DNA of 64,000 nucleotides from Streptomyces sp. STR69 (GCF_024519455.1 NZ_JALJRY010000002.1:331966-395965); one strand, 5' to 3'. Shown: positions 10,101-19,613, numbered from the stretch's first letter. Notes: a model not told the origin generated them from the letters alone. Numbers and translations are program-made.

Positions 10101-10885
10101 GACTCCGGTACGTCCGTCTGGTCCCCGAAGACCTGCGGGGAGGCCACAGGCAGATCGGCGTACCAGTCGTAGAACGACAGCATCACCCCGCCGAGCAGCG
10201 AGTAGAAGCGCGCCCCTGCGGCATGGGAGACCATCGACATGGCCGGTATCGGCGAGAACCCGGCCAGCCGGTCGGGACCGTACTCCTTGATGGTGTGCAC
10301 ATGGGCGGCGGCGATCATCTCGCTCGCCTCGTCCCAACTCGCCCGTACCAGGCCGCCCTTGCCGCGCGCCGACTTGTAGCGCCGGGACCGCTCCGGGTCG
10401 GACACGACGTCCGCCCACGCCAGCACCGGGTCACCGAGCCGGGCCCGGGCCTCCCGGTACATCTCCAGGAGCACTCCACGAACATAGGGGTAGCGGACGC
10501 GGGTGGGCGAGTAGGTGTACCAGGAGAACGCGGCGCCGCGCGGGCAGCCGCGCGGCTCGTACTCCGGGCTGTCCGGGCCGACCGTGGGGTAGTCGGTCTG
10601 CTGGGACTCCCAGGTGATGATGCCGTCCTTGACGTACACCTTCCACGAACACGAGCCGGTGCAGTTCACCCCGTGGGTGGAGCGCACCACCTTGTCGTGG
10701 CTCCAGCGGTCCCGGTAGAAGTCGTCGGCCTTGCGGCCACCGATTTTGTACAGGGTGCGGTGGTCGGGGGAGACCTCGGCTCGGGTGAAGAACCGGCGGG
10801 TGCTCACCAGTGCGTCCGCCAACTCTCCGTCCAGACCGGTTGGTTGGCGTGCCTGGGGGTCGGTTCCTGCGGTTCCTCGGCTCAC
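7139..10885 (-). CDS. narG: Respiratory nitrate reductase, alpha subunit (molybdenum)
   Basis: A 1248-residue catalytic subunit of membrane-bound, cytoplasm-facing nitrate reductase, which reduces nitrate to nitrite with electrons from NarH. The FS0 [4Fe-4S] site reads H71-GVN-C75-TGS-C79 with a fourth Cys at RGC114PRG; the His ligand is diagnostic of NarG. The segment YADLPVASPQVFGDQTDVPE contains the Asp that ligates molybdenum in this family, followed by WWDAGYLIMWGSNLPVTRTP of the bis-MGD-binding fold. GTG 10885 overlaps the hemerythrin stop (GTGA), which fixes the start. No twin-arginine leader is seen beyond the usual vestige. This is a nar operon in which all downstream subunits are coupled. 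Confidence 0.96.
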   Translation of the reverse strand: MSRGTAGTDPQARQPTGLDGELADALVSTRRFFTRAEVSPDHRTLYKIGGRKADDFYRDRWSHDKVVRSTHGVNCTGSCSWKVYVKDGIITWESQQTDYPTVGPDSPEYEPRGCPRGAAFSWYTYSPTRVRYPYVRGVLLEMYREARARLGDPVLAWADVVSDPERSRRYKSARGKGGLVRASWDEASEMIAAAHVHTIKEYGPDRLAGFSPIPAMSMVSHAAGARFYSLLGGVMLSFYDWYADLPVASPQVFGDQTDVPESGDWWDAGYLIMWGSNLPVTRTPDAHWMAEARYRGQKVIAVAPDYADNVKFADEWLPAAPGTDGALAMSMGHVILKEFFVDRQVGYFTDYVKRYTDLPFLVTLEQRGAGADLTYAPGKFLTAADLGGTAAEAENAEFRTVLLDAATGDPVVPNGSLGHRYGESGAGKWNLDLGDTDPLLTAAGGSDDAEAAVTVELTRFDTPDGTAGQLRRGVPVRRIAGQLVTTVFDLLLAQYGVARDGLPGIWPTGYDDPDQPYTPAWQAAITGVAGETAARIAREFAANAEESKGRSMIIMGAGTNHWFHSDTIYRSFLTLTTLTGCQGVNGGGWAHYVGQEKVRPITGYSAIATAADWHRPARQMIQTAYWYLHTDQFRYDPFSADTLAAAGAGGTFAGKSTADVIAASARMGWMPSYPTFDRNPLTLAGDAEAAGQEVSEYVVDELKSGGLKFAGEDPDAPENFPRVLTIWRANLLGSSAKGNEYFLKHLLGTDSAVRATEAPPDARPRDVVWRDEAPVGKLDLLLTLDFRMTSTTVYSDIVLPAATWYEKHDLNTTDMHPFVNSFNPAIPPPWQTRTDWDAFNTIAAAFSRLAEGRLGTVKDVVAAPLLHDTPDAMATPHGRVRDWKAGECEPVPGRTMPKLVTVERDYPGIADRMTALGPLLDTLGATTKGVTFDVRQELEYLRHKNGTVRGGPADGRPSIARDVQVCEAILALSGTTNGHLATQGFRTLEARTGVELADLAAEAEGKRVTFADTQAGPVPVITSPEWSGTESGGRRYSPFTINVERLKPWHTLTGRQHFFVDHDWMAELGEWMPVYRPPLNMHALFDEPQVGDQGELGITVRYLTPHNKWSIHSEYQDNLFMLSLSRGGPTVWMSKEDAAKIGVHDNDWIEAVNRNGVVAARAVVSHRMPEGTVYMHHAQDRLIDVPRTETNGRRGGVHNSLTRLLVKPSHLIGGYAQLTYAFNYLGPTGNQRDEVTVIRRRTDQEVTY

Positions 10886-11445
10886 GATGCCGCCTTCCCG
10901 GGTGTCAGCGGCCCGTCCTGCTGTGATCCGGCGTGCTGATCGATGTCGACACCGGCTTCTGTGGCGAACTCCGTTGTGGCGAAGTCCGGGCTCATCGTTC
11001 CGACGCGGGAGCGGACCGCGTCCATGGCCTCCCAGTCCTCGGTGCTCAGCACGGCCAGGGCGGCGGGGAACACACCGTCCTGTTCCTTGAGGATGTGGTT
11101 GCGCAGCAGATCCAGGGTGTCCAGGAGCCGCCGGGGCCAGGCAGGGTCGGCCGGGACGCCCGCGGCGGCCTCGTCGAGGACGGCCTCGACGTGCCGGTGC
11201 TCGGCCCGAAGCGCCGCCATGCCGTCGGGGAACTCCTCCGCCAGCGGCGGGGAGAGACCTTGCTCCTCCACCGCCGTGTGCGGCACGAGTACGGCCGCGA
11301 CGCGCCGCGCGATCCACGCCATCCGGGGTACGTCCGCGTCGCGGTGCGCGGTGCGGATGTCCCCGATGAGATTGACGACCAGGTCGTGTTCGCGGGTCAG
11401 TTCGGCGATCTCGGGCAATGCCTGGCAGCCGCAGTACTCACACAT
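10882..11445 (-). CDS. Hemerythrin HHE-domain protein inside the nar operon
   Basis: A 187-residue protein. It starts with a Cys cluster, MCEYCGC, then a four-helix hemerythrin-like domain: TREHDLVVNLI, PHTAVEEQGL, LRAEHRHVEAVL and LRNHILKEQDGVFP give the H...HxxxE...H...HxxxE pattern of di-iron ligands. Such domains bind O2, NO or sense iron. It sits between narK (11-base gap) and narG (4-base overlap), so it is produced with the nitrate reductase. A role in sensing or buffering oxygen or nitric oxide during nitrate respiration, or in di-iron-based repair of Fe-S clusters as in the RIC/YtfE family, would fit. The N-terminal CxxCxC is an extra possible metal or redox site. Function is inferred, not shown. 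Confidence 0.85.
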   Translation of the reverse strand: MCEYCGCQALPEIAELTREHDLVVNLIGDIRTAHRDADVPRMAWIARRVAAVLVPHTAVEEQGLSPPLAEEFPDGMAALRAEHRHVEAVLDEAAAGVPADPAWPRRLLDTLDLLRNHILKEQDGVFPAALAVLSTEDWEAMDAVRSRVGTMSPDFATTEFATEAGVDIDQHAGSQQDGPLTPGKAAS

Positions 11446-11456
11446 GGTGACTCGTC

Positions 11457-12716
11457 TCAGGCCGGGTTGGGTGCCGTCGGGGCGCCGTGGGTGACGGCCT
11501 TGCGGACGGCGGTCGCGGTGAATGCCAGGGCGGTGGCGGCGATCAGGGCGAGCAGGGCCAGCCCGAGTGCGTAGGAGCCGTAGGCGCCGTAGAGGGAACC
11601 CATCAGCAGAGGTGGGACGAAACCGCCCAGCCCGCCGGCCGCGCCGACGACGCCGGTGACGGCGCCGACCTTGCCGGCCGGGGCGAGCAGGGCGACGAGG
11701 GCGAAGGTGGCACCGCTGCCCGCGCCGAGCGCGGCGGCGATCGTCAGGAAGGTGATGGTGCCCAGCGGGGCCAGCGGCGGGGCGAAGGACTGAACGGCCG
11801 CACTCAGTGTGACCGCGGCGAGTGCCACGGCCAGCACGCGCGTGGGGCCCAGCCGGTCGGACAACCAGCCGCCGACCGGCCGCATCACCACCGCCAGCAG
11901 GACGAACCCGGCCATCCGGTTGGCCGCGTCGGCCTGCGCCAGGCCGTACCCCGACTTGAGGTAGGTGGGCAGATAGACGGAGAAGGCCACGTATCCGCCG
12001 AACGCGACCGCGTACAGCGCGGATGCCTGCCAGGTGACACGGAGTCTGACGGTGGCGGCGAGCCGGCCCGCCATGGTCCCGGGCGGTACGGTCCTGCCCG
12101 GAGCGTCGCGCAGCAGGACAGCGGCCAGCGCCGCATAGCAGGCCAGCACGATCGCGGTCACCACGAACGGGGTGGCCAGACCGTGCGACTTGACCAGGTT
12201 CACCGTGGTCAGGGCGCTGATGGCGGTGCCGCCCATCCCGGCACCGAAGACACCGATCGCGAGCCCCCTGCGCCCGGGCGGAAACCAGGCGCTGACGAAG
12301 GGCACCCCCACCGCGAACGCGGTGCCGCCGATACCGAGAAAGAACCCGCCCACCAGCAACCGGTTCAGGGAGGAGTGTCCGGCCAGCCCCAGGTACAGGA
12401 CAGGGACGATGGTCGCCGCGGAGACCAGCGGGAACATCACCCGGCCACCGAACCGGTCCGTCAGCGCGCCTATCGGTATGCGGCCCAGCGAGCCCACCAC
12501 CACCGGTACGGCGACCAGCAACGCCTGCTGGAACGCGCTCAGTTGCAGGCTGTCCTTGAACCGCGGGCCGAGTGGGCTCAGCAGCGCCCAGGCCCAGAAG
12601 TTCACCGCGAACCCGATGGTGGCAAGCGCCAGCATCAGCTGCTGCCGCCGCCGACCGGCCGTCGGGAGCCTTCCCGCTGGAGGTTCCGGCTTCGGGGAGC
12701 GGGGCATCGTCGGCAT
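11457..12716 (-). CDS. narK: Nitrate/nitrite transporter, MFS
   Basis: A 419-residue major facilitator with 12 hydrophobic segments, first gene of the nar operon. The Gly-rich stretches IGGTAFAVGVPFVSAWFPP and GAGMGGTAISALTTVNLV correspond to the nitrate signature regions of the NarK/NNP family, and FNW-type aromatic positions occur in helix 1 (AVNFWAWALLSPLG). It would import nitrate and/or export nitrite. The start at 12716 has GAGGAG about 11 bases upstream; a second ATG lies three codons inside at 12707. Its position ahead of narG supports the nitrate assignment rather than a general MFS role. Confidence 0.88.
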   Translation of the reverse strand: MPTMPRSPKPEPPAGRLPTAGRRRQQLMLALATIGFAVNFWAWALLSPLGPRFKDSLQLSAFQQALLVAVPVVVGSLGRIPIGALTDRFGGRVMFPLVSAATIVPVLYLGLAGHSSLNRLLVGGFFLGIGGTAFAVGVPFVSAWFPPGRRGLAIGVFGAGMGGTAISALTTVNLVKSHGLATPFVVTAIVLACYAALAAVLLRDAPGRTVPPGTMAGRLAATVRLRVTWQASALYAVAFGGYVAFSVYLPTYLKSGYGLAQADAANRMAGFVLLAVVMRPVGGWLSDRLGPTRVLAVALAAVTLSAAVQSFAPPLAPLGTITFLTIAAALGAGSGATFALVALLAPAGKVGAVTGVVGAAGGLGGFVPPLLMGSLYGAYGSYALGLALLALIAATALAFTATAVRKAVTHGAPTAPNPA

Positions 12717-12831
12717 GGTCTTCTCGGCTCCTCATGTGTGCCCGCAGACAGTCGCGTCGCGTGTCCTGTGGCCGTGGTGCCCGGACCGGGCCGTCTCCGC
12801 CAGGATCGCCAGGGGCCGGCTCCCAGGACAG

Positions 12832-12845
12832 GGGCCGTTGGTCCT
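12832..12845. promoter_or_regulatory. Candidate DevR/OsdR-like box upstream of narK
   Basis: GGGCC-GTTG-GTCCT matches 8 of the 10 fixed bases of the actinobacterial hypoxia-response box GGGAC-N4-GTCCC. It lies 116 bases before the narK start. OsdR/DevR controls anaerobic genes in Streptomyces and mycobacteria, so the placement is sensible, but in GC-rich DNA such a match can be chance. Confidence 0.3.
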
Positions 12846-12887
12846 CATCTCCAGCGCCGGGCGGGGTACATGTGCCGGGGCGCCATC

Positions 12888-12916
12888 GTGGGGCCTCTCA
12901 TCGCGCGGTGCCCCAC
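12888..12916. repeat. Dyad GTGGGGC-N15-GCCCCAC upstream of nar
   Basis: Perfect 7-base arms (12888-12894 and 12910-12916) with a 15-base spacer. It could be an operator of the nar operon or part of the kinase-gene terminator; the sequence alone does not decide. Confidence 0.4.
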
Positions 12917-13171
12917 GGCGCGCACACGCTCGGAGCGCTGCACAGCGAGCATGGCTGCAGGAGGGGAGACGGAACGGAACCGGCGGCCGCGGGGGAGGCG
13001 TCGGGCGGCCGGAGAACGCAGCCGATGCATCCGTGTCAACTGGCAGTATGCCGCCGAGGTCCAGGGCGTCCGGCCTGAGCCCAGCCCCATCTCGTGGACA
13101 GAGGACAGCAGTGTGCTCCGGGGAATGATGACCTGCGGCGGTCCGGGAGCGGGTGCTCGACTCGCCACCCG

Positions 13172-14950
13172 TCAGGGCGTCTTCCAGAGGGTCAGCTCGG
13201 TGACGTAGTCGCGGGCCGCGACGCCGGAGGCGTCCTTCCGGACGATGACGTCCTTGATGTCGAGGAGTGCCAGGTTCTTCTCGTCGGTGACGGTGCACAG
13301 CAGCGTGCCCTTGGTCAGTTCCTTGCCCTGGTCGGCGTCGGCGAGCTGGGAGGGCAGCGCGTTCGCCGCGGCGCCCTCGGCGCACTGTTCCGGCGTGAGC
13401 CCCGCGCTCTTGCCCGTGGTCGTCACGAAGTTCAGGGTGTGGGCGGTGCCCCACTCCGCGTACTGCAGCTCGGCCCCGGTCGTCGAGCTGGAGGCGTGGG
13501 TGTCGATCTGCGGTGCGTCCAGGTCGACGTTGGTGTACGAGCTGCGGCCGGTGGTGAACTGGGCGCGCAGGGTGAGCGGTTTGGCCTTGAACACCGCCGT
13601 GTAGCCGGTCGCCGTCGCGCTCGTGGACGGTGACGAGGTGGTTCCGGTGGGCGCTGACGAAGCGGTGTGTCCGGTGCTCCCCTTCGCGCCGGTGTCCTTG
13701 TCGTCGTCACGGGTGAAGACCCAGGCCGCCGTGGCTACGACCACCACGGCCAGCGCGGCGGCGCCGACCGCGAGCGGGGTCCGGCTGCGGGCCGGCGCCA
13801 CAGCCGCGGGCGGTGCCCCGGGCGGGAACGAGGGCGTCGGACCGGCAATCGGCTGTCGTGTCGGAGCGTGCTGCGTCGGCTGGTCGGGTCCCGATGTCTG
13901 TGTGGGCGTGTACCCGGCGGGCGCCGAGGAGTTGGCTGCCGCAGCGGCGGGAGGAACGGTGGTCGCACCCGCCGAACCAGCGTCCGGCGAGGCACTCGGT
14001 AGGCTCACGTCACCCGTCAAATCCGTCTGCTCACCCGCGAGTTGCTCCTGTCGCGCGATGTCCGTCGCGACCGCCGCGGGCAGCCAGTCGGTGAAGTCCC
14101 GCAACGGGCGCCCCGCCGACTCCTGGCACAGGGCGGCTAGTTCAGCAGGGGTCGGGCGGGCGGCCGGGTCTGCGGTCAGGGTGCGTTCCAGGACCGTGCG
14201 CAGTGGCTCGGGGTACGACGTCAGGTCCGGCGGCCGGAACTCGGTGTTGGCGATCTTCGTCGCCAGGGTGATGGCCCCCGAGTCGCCGTACGGGTGGCGG
14301 CCGGTCGCGGCCACGGCGGCGATCAGGCCGAGGGAGAAGACGTCGGCGGCCGGGGTCTGTTCCTGGCCGTTCGCGTGCTCCGGCGACATGAACTGCGGCG
14401 TGCCGATGAGCCCGCCGCTGCGGGTGAGCTGGGTCGCGTCGGCAGCCCGCGCGATGCCGAAGTCGATGATCCAGGGGCCGTCGGAGCCGACGAGGATGTT
14501 GCCAGGCTTCATGTCCCGGTGGATGACACCGGCCTTGTGCACGGCCTGCAGCGCCTCCGCCGCACAGCCGGTCAACTGGAGCACGGTGGGCAGCGGGAGC
14601 GTCCCGTGCAGGGCGAGGACCCGGTCCAGGGCGAGGCCGGGGACGTAGACGGTGGCGAGCCAGGGCTGTGGTCCGGTGGTGTCGTGGTCGACGACCGGGA
14701 CGATGTGGTAGCCCTGCACTCGGCGCGCGGAGTTCGCCTCCTGCTCGAAGCGGCGCCGGAACTCCTCGTCCTGGGCGTACTCCCGGCGGATCACCTTCAG
14801 GGCGACCGGCTGGTTGCCGCGGGTGCGCGAGAGATAGACGGACCCCATGCCGCCCTCGCCGATCCGCGCGAGCAGCCGGTAACCGGCCACGTCCCGTGGG
14901 TCGTCGGGACCCAACGGTCTCAAGTGGTCACCGTTTCCAGCGTTGTTCAA
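13172..14950 (-). CDS. Membrane Ser/Thr protein kinase (Hanks type) with secreted C-terminal domain
   Basis: A 592-residue PknB-like kinase. The cytoplasmic kinase domain spans about residues 24-280: P-loop IGEGGMGSVYL, ATP-binding K52, catalytic loop HRDMKPGN (D146) and DFG at 163-165, all intact. A Pro/Ala/Thr-rich linker (about 310-390) leads to one membrane helix at about 392-412, and a ~180-residue external region ends in a conserved-looking globular part with Cys in EQCAEG and LLCTV that could form a disulfide. There are no PASTA repeats. It is divergent from an FHA-domain protein (15093), whose FHA domain would bind phospho-threonine, so kinase and reader probably form one signalling pair. 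Confidence 0.9.
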   Translation of the reverse strand: MNNAGNGDHLRPLGPDDPRDVAGYRLLARIGEGGMGSVYLSRTRGNQPVALKVIRREYAQDEEFRRRFEQEANSARRVQGYHIVPVVDHDTTGPQPWLATVYVPGLALDRVLALHGTLPLPTVLQLTGCAAEALQAVHKAGVIHRDMKPGNILVGSDGPWIIDFGIARAADATQLTRSGGLIGTPQFMSPEHANGQEQTPAADVFSLGLIAAVAATGRHPYGDSGAITLATKIANTEFRPPDLTSYPEPLRTVLERTLTADPAARPTPAELAALCQESAGRPLRDFTDWLPAAVATDIARQEQLAGEQTDLTGDVSLPSASPDAGSAGATTVPPAAAAANSSAPAGYTPTQTSGPDQPTQHAPTRQPIAGPTPSFPPGAPPAAVAPARSRTPLAVGAAALAVVVVATAAWVFTRDDDKDTGAKGSTGHTASSAPTGTTSSPSTSATATGYTAVFKAKPLTLRAQFTTGRSSYTNVDLDAPQIDTHASSSTTGAELQYAEWGTAHTLNFVTTTGKSAGLTPEQCAEGAAANALPSQLADADQGKELTKGTLLCTVTDEKNLALLDIKDVIVRKDASGVAARDYVTELTLWKTP

Positions 14951-15092
14951 GATGATCGGCCCCCCTCGCCAGGCGAGTGATCGTACCGGTGCAACCCGGT
15001 CATCCGTAAGGGTCCGAGGAGATCAAGGAATCGAGGCGAAGTTCGGGGAGAATCAGGGTAGTTGGCAAGTCCCGTCGGACGGTGAGGCGTGC

Positions 15093-16238
15093 ATGGAACA
15101 ACATCTGTCCCCTTCGGCGGAGGGCGCCGACTATCTGCTGGAACTCTCCAACGTCGTACGCCAGACCTCCATCGGCCCCCGAGGGCCGCGCTCGCTGCGC
15201 CGACTCGGGCTTGTCCTCCGGGCGTTGACGGAACTCACCGGGGACCCCGACGTCTCCGTCTACCTGGTCGCCGACACCAGTCTGCTGGGCGGGCACCGGG
15301 AGTTCGGCGATCCGGCCGAGGTCCGGCGGCTGCGCCGGTGGGTGGCCGAGGGGCTGGTCGAGGAGGTGGACGACGCCGACGAGCGGATCCTGGACCTGGC
15401 GCGGATGACCGGTACCCGCGTCGTCACCGGGGATCAGTACGTCGACCATCGCGTCGAACACCCGTGGATCCAGGGGAACACCTGGCAGTTCCTCAGACCG
15501 GAGCCCCGCCCCGACGGCTCGGTCGCTCTCGTGGCCATGGACATGGGCGTGCGCACGGAGGCCGAGATCTCCTACCGCATGGAACTCGCGGCCCTCAAGA
15601 AGCAGGGCCTGCTCGGCCCGTCCCGCACCCCGCTGACCCAGGTCATCATGCGCAACTGGCGCTGCCCGGAACCCCGTTGCACGCTCTACGACGTCCACCG
15701 GGGCGACCGCGTCCTGCTGCCGCGCATGCGGCGTGGTGTCCCCACCTGCGAACTGCACGGCGCCCCGCTGGCCGACGAGGGGCCGAGGCCCGCCGCCGCC
15801 CAGCTCAAGGTCGTCATCGACCGTGTCTGCGTGGCCCGTTACACCCTCGACGAGGGTTCCGAGGCGCATGTCGGACGGCTGCCGGGACCCGAGGGCATCG
15901 CCCTGCACCGTCTGTTGTCGCCGGATGTCGCCGCGCAGGTCAGCCGTCGGCATGTGGCGCTCTCCGCGCGCGGCGGGACGGTCCTGGTCCGTGATGTCAG
16001 CACCTACGGGACGCGGATGCGCGGAGTCGGCCGTAGCGGCGTGCCCGGCTCCTGGGAGACGCTTCCGCCGGGAGCCGACCGGTCCTTCCGGCCCGGCGAC
16101 GAGGTCGAACTCGCCCCCGGTGTCGTCCTCACCCGCAGCGGCCGGCGTTTCCCCGCCGAACTCGCCGACGCCTGGCGCACGGAGGCCGGCGGGACCGCCG
16201 TACCGCCGACCGCTGCGGCGCCTACGCGACGGGTCTGA
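15093..16238 (+). CDS. PIN/NYN-like nuclease domain - zinc site - FHA domain protein
   Basis: A 381-residue protein with three parts. Residues ~35-145 resemble the Zc3h12a-like NYN/PIN ribonuclease fold: LVADTSLLGG (D61) and the VVTGDQYVDHR element (D114), which matches the V-N/G-D-x-F/Y-x-D-H motif of that family. A possible zinc knuckle follows (C191, C196, C219, H222). Residues ~240-355 form an FHA domain: HVGR, SRRH (285-288) and STYGT (303-307), the phospho-Thr-binding loops. ATG 15093 has GTGAGG upstream; the frame is open further back but lacks a better start. It is divergent from a Ser/Thr kinase. A phospho-controlled RNase or scaffold is an inference; the PIN assignment needs a profile search. 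Confidence 0.7.
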   Translation: MEQHLSPSAEGADYLLELSNVVRQTSIGPRGPRSLRRLGLVLRALTELTGDPDVSVYLVADTSLLGGHREFGDPAEVRRLRRWVAEGLVEEVDDADERILDLARMTGTRVVTGDQYVDHRVEHPWIQGNTWQFLRPEPRPDGSVALVAMDMGVRTEAEISYRMELAALKKQGLLGPSRTPLTQVIMRNWRCPEPRCTLYDVHRGDRVLLPRMRRGVPTCELHGAPLADEGPRPAAAQLKVVIDRVCVARYTLDEGSEAHVGRLPGPEGIALHRLLSPDVAAQVSRRHVALSARGGTVLVRDVSTYGTRMRGVGRSGVPGSWETLPPGADRSFRPGDEVELAPGVVLTRSGRRFPAELADAWRTEAGGTAVPPTAAAPTRRV

Positions 16239-16242
16239 CGGC

Positions 16243-16276
16243 AAAGGGGGGCCGGCGGCACCGCCGACCCCCCTTT
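16243..16276. terminator. Bidirectional terminator hairpin
   Basis: AAAGGGGGG (16243-16251) pairs with CCCCCCTTT (16268-16276), with an inner GGCGG/CCGCC pair. It lies between the convergent FHA-protein gene (stop 16238) and the M1 peptidase gene (stop 16290), so it can end both transcripts. Confidence 0.75.
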
Positions 16277-16289
16277 CGCCGGCCGAAGA

Positions 16290-18149
16290 TCAGCCGATGA
16301 TGCGGTGCGTCGTCCAGAACGAGGTCAGGTCCGTGGTCGTGGCGGCCTGGGCCGCCGCCTTGAACTCGGCCGTGGTCGAGACGCCGTACCAGTGCGAAGT
16401 GGCGTAGTCCTTCAGGAGTTTGGCCATCACCGTGTCACCCAGGGTGCGGCGCAGATCGTGCAGGGCGCACTTGCCGTAGCCGTAGACGACGGTGGAGTAG
16501 CGGGACGAGTGGGCGTCCCAGTAGGCCATCGAGTTGGTGATGTTCTCCGCCGTCGAGGCCCAGGAGACGTTGTTCCAGCAGTTGGTGCCGGTCAGGCCCT
16601 GGGCCAGGTCGGTGGCGTAGTCGGTGAACGCCTCGTCCAGCCAGGGGCTGTTGTACTCGTCGTCGCCGACGATGCCGTAGAACCACTGGTGGCCGATCTC
16701 ATGGGTGAGTGCCGTGGTGCTGACCAGGTCGAGGACGAAGCCGGGGTACTCCATGCCGCCGAACCAGAAGTTGTTGTCGATGACGGCGTCCAACTCGCCG
16801 TACGGGTAAGCCCCGAAGCGGCCGGCGTGGGCGTCGACTGCCGACTTGGCGGTGGTGAGCATCGACTGGGCGTTGGCCGAACTGATGCCTGTCACCGAGT
16901 AGATGTTGATCGGGGTGCCCGCGGTCGACGTACCCGAGATCTTGGTGAACGGGCCCGCCGCCCACGCGAAGTCGCGGACCTTGGACGCGGTGGCCGTGGT
17001 CACCGTACGGCCGCTGGTGCCGGGGGTGTCGACCGAGGCGCCGGTGGCCGGGACCAGCAGGGTGGTCGGGTGGTCCAGGGTCACCTTGAAGTCGGCGGCC
17101 AGGGAGTAGAAGGACTCGCCGTTGTTCGTGTACGGGTCCAGGTGCCAGCCCGAGCCGTCCTTGATCGCGAGGACCGGCAGCGCGTTGCCGATCATGCTGA
17201 ACGCGCCGTCGTAGCCGAACCGGTCGGCGCCGCTCGGGACCGTGATCCCCAAGTCGAAGCCGATGGTGGTCGATTGACCCTGCGCGAGCGGGGTCGGCAG
17301 CGCGATCTGGAGGGCGGTGCAGGCGACCGAGAGGGCGCCCGCGGTGCCGCCGGTGACATTGGTGACCGTGATCGGCGGTGCGGAGCAGGTGCCGTGGTAG
17401 TTGTCCCACAGCCGCAGGTACACCTCGGTCAGCGGGGTCGCCGAGGCGTTGGTGAAGGTCGTGCTCTCGTGGCCGGTCCAGACCGTGCCGGCGGTGTTGC
17501 TGCTCAGACTCACGGTGTACGCCGGGGCGGCCGGCGTGCGCGTCGAGTCGGCCGGCGGGGCCGTGTCGCCCGAGGTGTTGAGGGCGATGTCGTCCACGAC
17601 GAAGCTCGTCTGGAGGCTGGAGTCCTCCACGCCGGAGAAGGCGAGACTCACGGTCTGGCCGGCGAACGACGACACGTCGAACGACTTCTGGACGTACCCG
17701 GTGGCCTTGTTCAGGTTCGAGTAGGTCGCCAGCGTCGTGCTGCCGATCTTCGCCGTGAGCTTGTCGTACGCGGTGGACGAGGTCGTCTCGGCGGTGTCGA
17801 TGTGCAGCCAGAAGGTCAGCGTGGCGCTGGCGCAGCCGGACGGGATCGTCACGCTCTGGGAGAGCGTGTCGGTGTGCGTGCCACCGGTGCCGTCCAGCCA
17901 GGCGAAGCTGGTGCCGGCGTGGGCGCTCTGCCCGGTGCGGCTGGTGATGACGGTCGTCGAGGACTGGGTCCAGGACGAAGTGCCGCTCTCGAAGCCGCCG
18001 TTGGCGACCGCCTGCGCCGGGGTGCAGGCGGCGGCCACGGGAGCCGCGGACTGCGCGGCGGCGGCCGGGGTGACGGGCAGCGAGAGGGCGGCCACCGCGG
18101 CGACGGCGAAGACGCCGGCTGCGAGGGCCTTGTGGGGGGTCGGTCTCAC
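16290..18149 (-). CDS. Secreted M1-family zinc metallopeptidase with N-terminal beta-sandwich domain
   Basis: A 619-residue exported protease. GTG 18149 has AGGAG six bases upstream. The signal peptide is basic-hydrophobic ([20 protein letters not shown]) and ends near PAAAAQS. A jelly-roll carbohydrate-binding-like domain follows (about 45-190: NGGFESG...SSWTQ...FVVDDIAL), then an aminopeptidase-N-like N domain. The catalytic domain has HEIGHQWF (HExxH) with the third ligand Glu in [12 protein letters not shown], 18 residues on, as in M1 peptidases. The GGMEYPG motif is the GxMEN-type substrate loop with Tyr in place of Asn. It probably trims peptides outside the cell. It is transcribed away from the phosphate transporter and ends at a shared terminator. 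Confidence 0.88.
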   Translation of the reverse strand: MRPTPHKALAAGVFAVAAVAALSLPVTPAAAAQSAAPVAAACTPAQAVANGGFESGTSSWTQSSTTVITSRTGQSAHAGTSFAWLDGTGGTHTDTLSQSVTIPSGCASATLTFWLHIDTAETTSSTAYDKLTAKIGSTTLATYSNLNKATGYVQKSFDVSSFAGQTVSLAFSGVEDSSLQTSFVVDDIALNTSGDTAPPADSTRTPAAPAYTVSLSSNTAGTVWTGHESTTFTNASATPLTEVYLRLWDNYHGTCSAPPITVTNVTGGTAGALSVACTALQIALPTPLAQGQSTTIGFDLGITVPSGADRFGYDGAFSMIGNALPVLAIKDGSGWHLDPYTNNGESFYSLAADFKVTLDHPTTLLVPATGASVDTPGTSGRTVTTATASKVRDFAWAAGPFTKISGTSTAGTPINIYSVTGISSANAQSMLTTAKSAVDAHAGRFGAYPYGELDAVIDNNFWFGGMEYPGFVLDLVSTTALTHEIGHQWFYGIVGDDEYNSPWLDEAFTDYATDLAQGLTGTNCWNNVSWASTAENITNSMAYWDAHSSRYSTVVYGYGKCALHDLRRTLGDTVMAKLLKDYATSHWYGVSTTAEFKAAAQAATTTDLTSFWTTHRIIG

Positions 18150-18278
18150 ACGGAACTCCTTATACGGCGGCCGGGATCCCGGCCTGCTCGGTGGCTGCCC
18201 GGCCGGACTGGGTGTGCCGGTGGGCGGCCTCGGGAACGCGCGTAGTTGTTGCGTGATCGCGGGGGAAGCTTCGCAGAT

Positions 18279-18387
18279 TTGACCGGGCCATGCCATAAAA
18301 AGAAGGAAGTGTGCGCATGAAGTGGAGGAAGGTGCGGACGAGGGCTGGAGGGGGCCGTACGTACGCCCGCGTTGACCGGGCCATGCC
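18279..18387. repeat. 16-base direct repeat in the peptidase/pit divergent promoter region
   Basis: TTGACCGGGCCATGCC occurs exactly twice, at 18279-18294 and 18372-18387, 93 bases apart, in the 292-base region between the M1 peptidase and the phosphate transporter. The second copy is 55 bases before the transporter start. Each copy holds GTTGACC/TTTGACC, close to the GTTCACC unit of PhoP boxes. It may be a regulator-binding repeat or a duplicated promoter element. Confidence 0.5.
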
Positions 18388-18441
18388 TGGATTTGGCCTC
18401 CGGTTGGCCGAATGTACGCCTTCGATTGCTTCCATCGAGCG

Positions 18442-19596
<1,155 letters not shown>

Positions 19597-19613
19597 GTCA
19601 AGGGAGTTGACTG

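Larger units (their letters stand above)
12717..13171 (-). promoter_or_regulatory. 455-base gene-free region upstream of the nar operon
   Basis: It lies between the kinase stop and narK, both on the minus strand, so it must hold the nar promoter and probably the kinase terminator. No convincing gene is seen: the open frames across it are composition shadows. Two dyads are listed separately at 12832-12845 and 12888-12916. No FNR-type TTGAT-N4-ATCAA or Rex-type site was found by eye. Confidence 0.6.

Noticed and set aside
12732..13454. Possible 240-residue gene in the nar upstream region
   Set aside because: Half of it overlaps the kinase gene and it has no recognisable domain or ribosome site.
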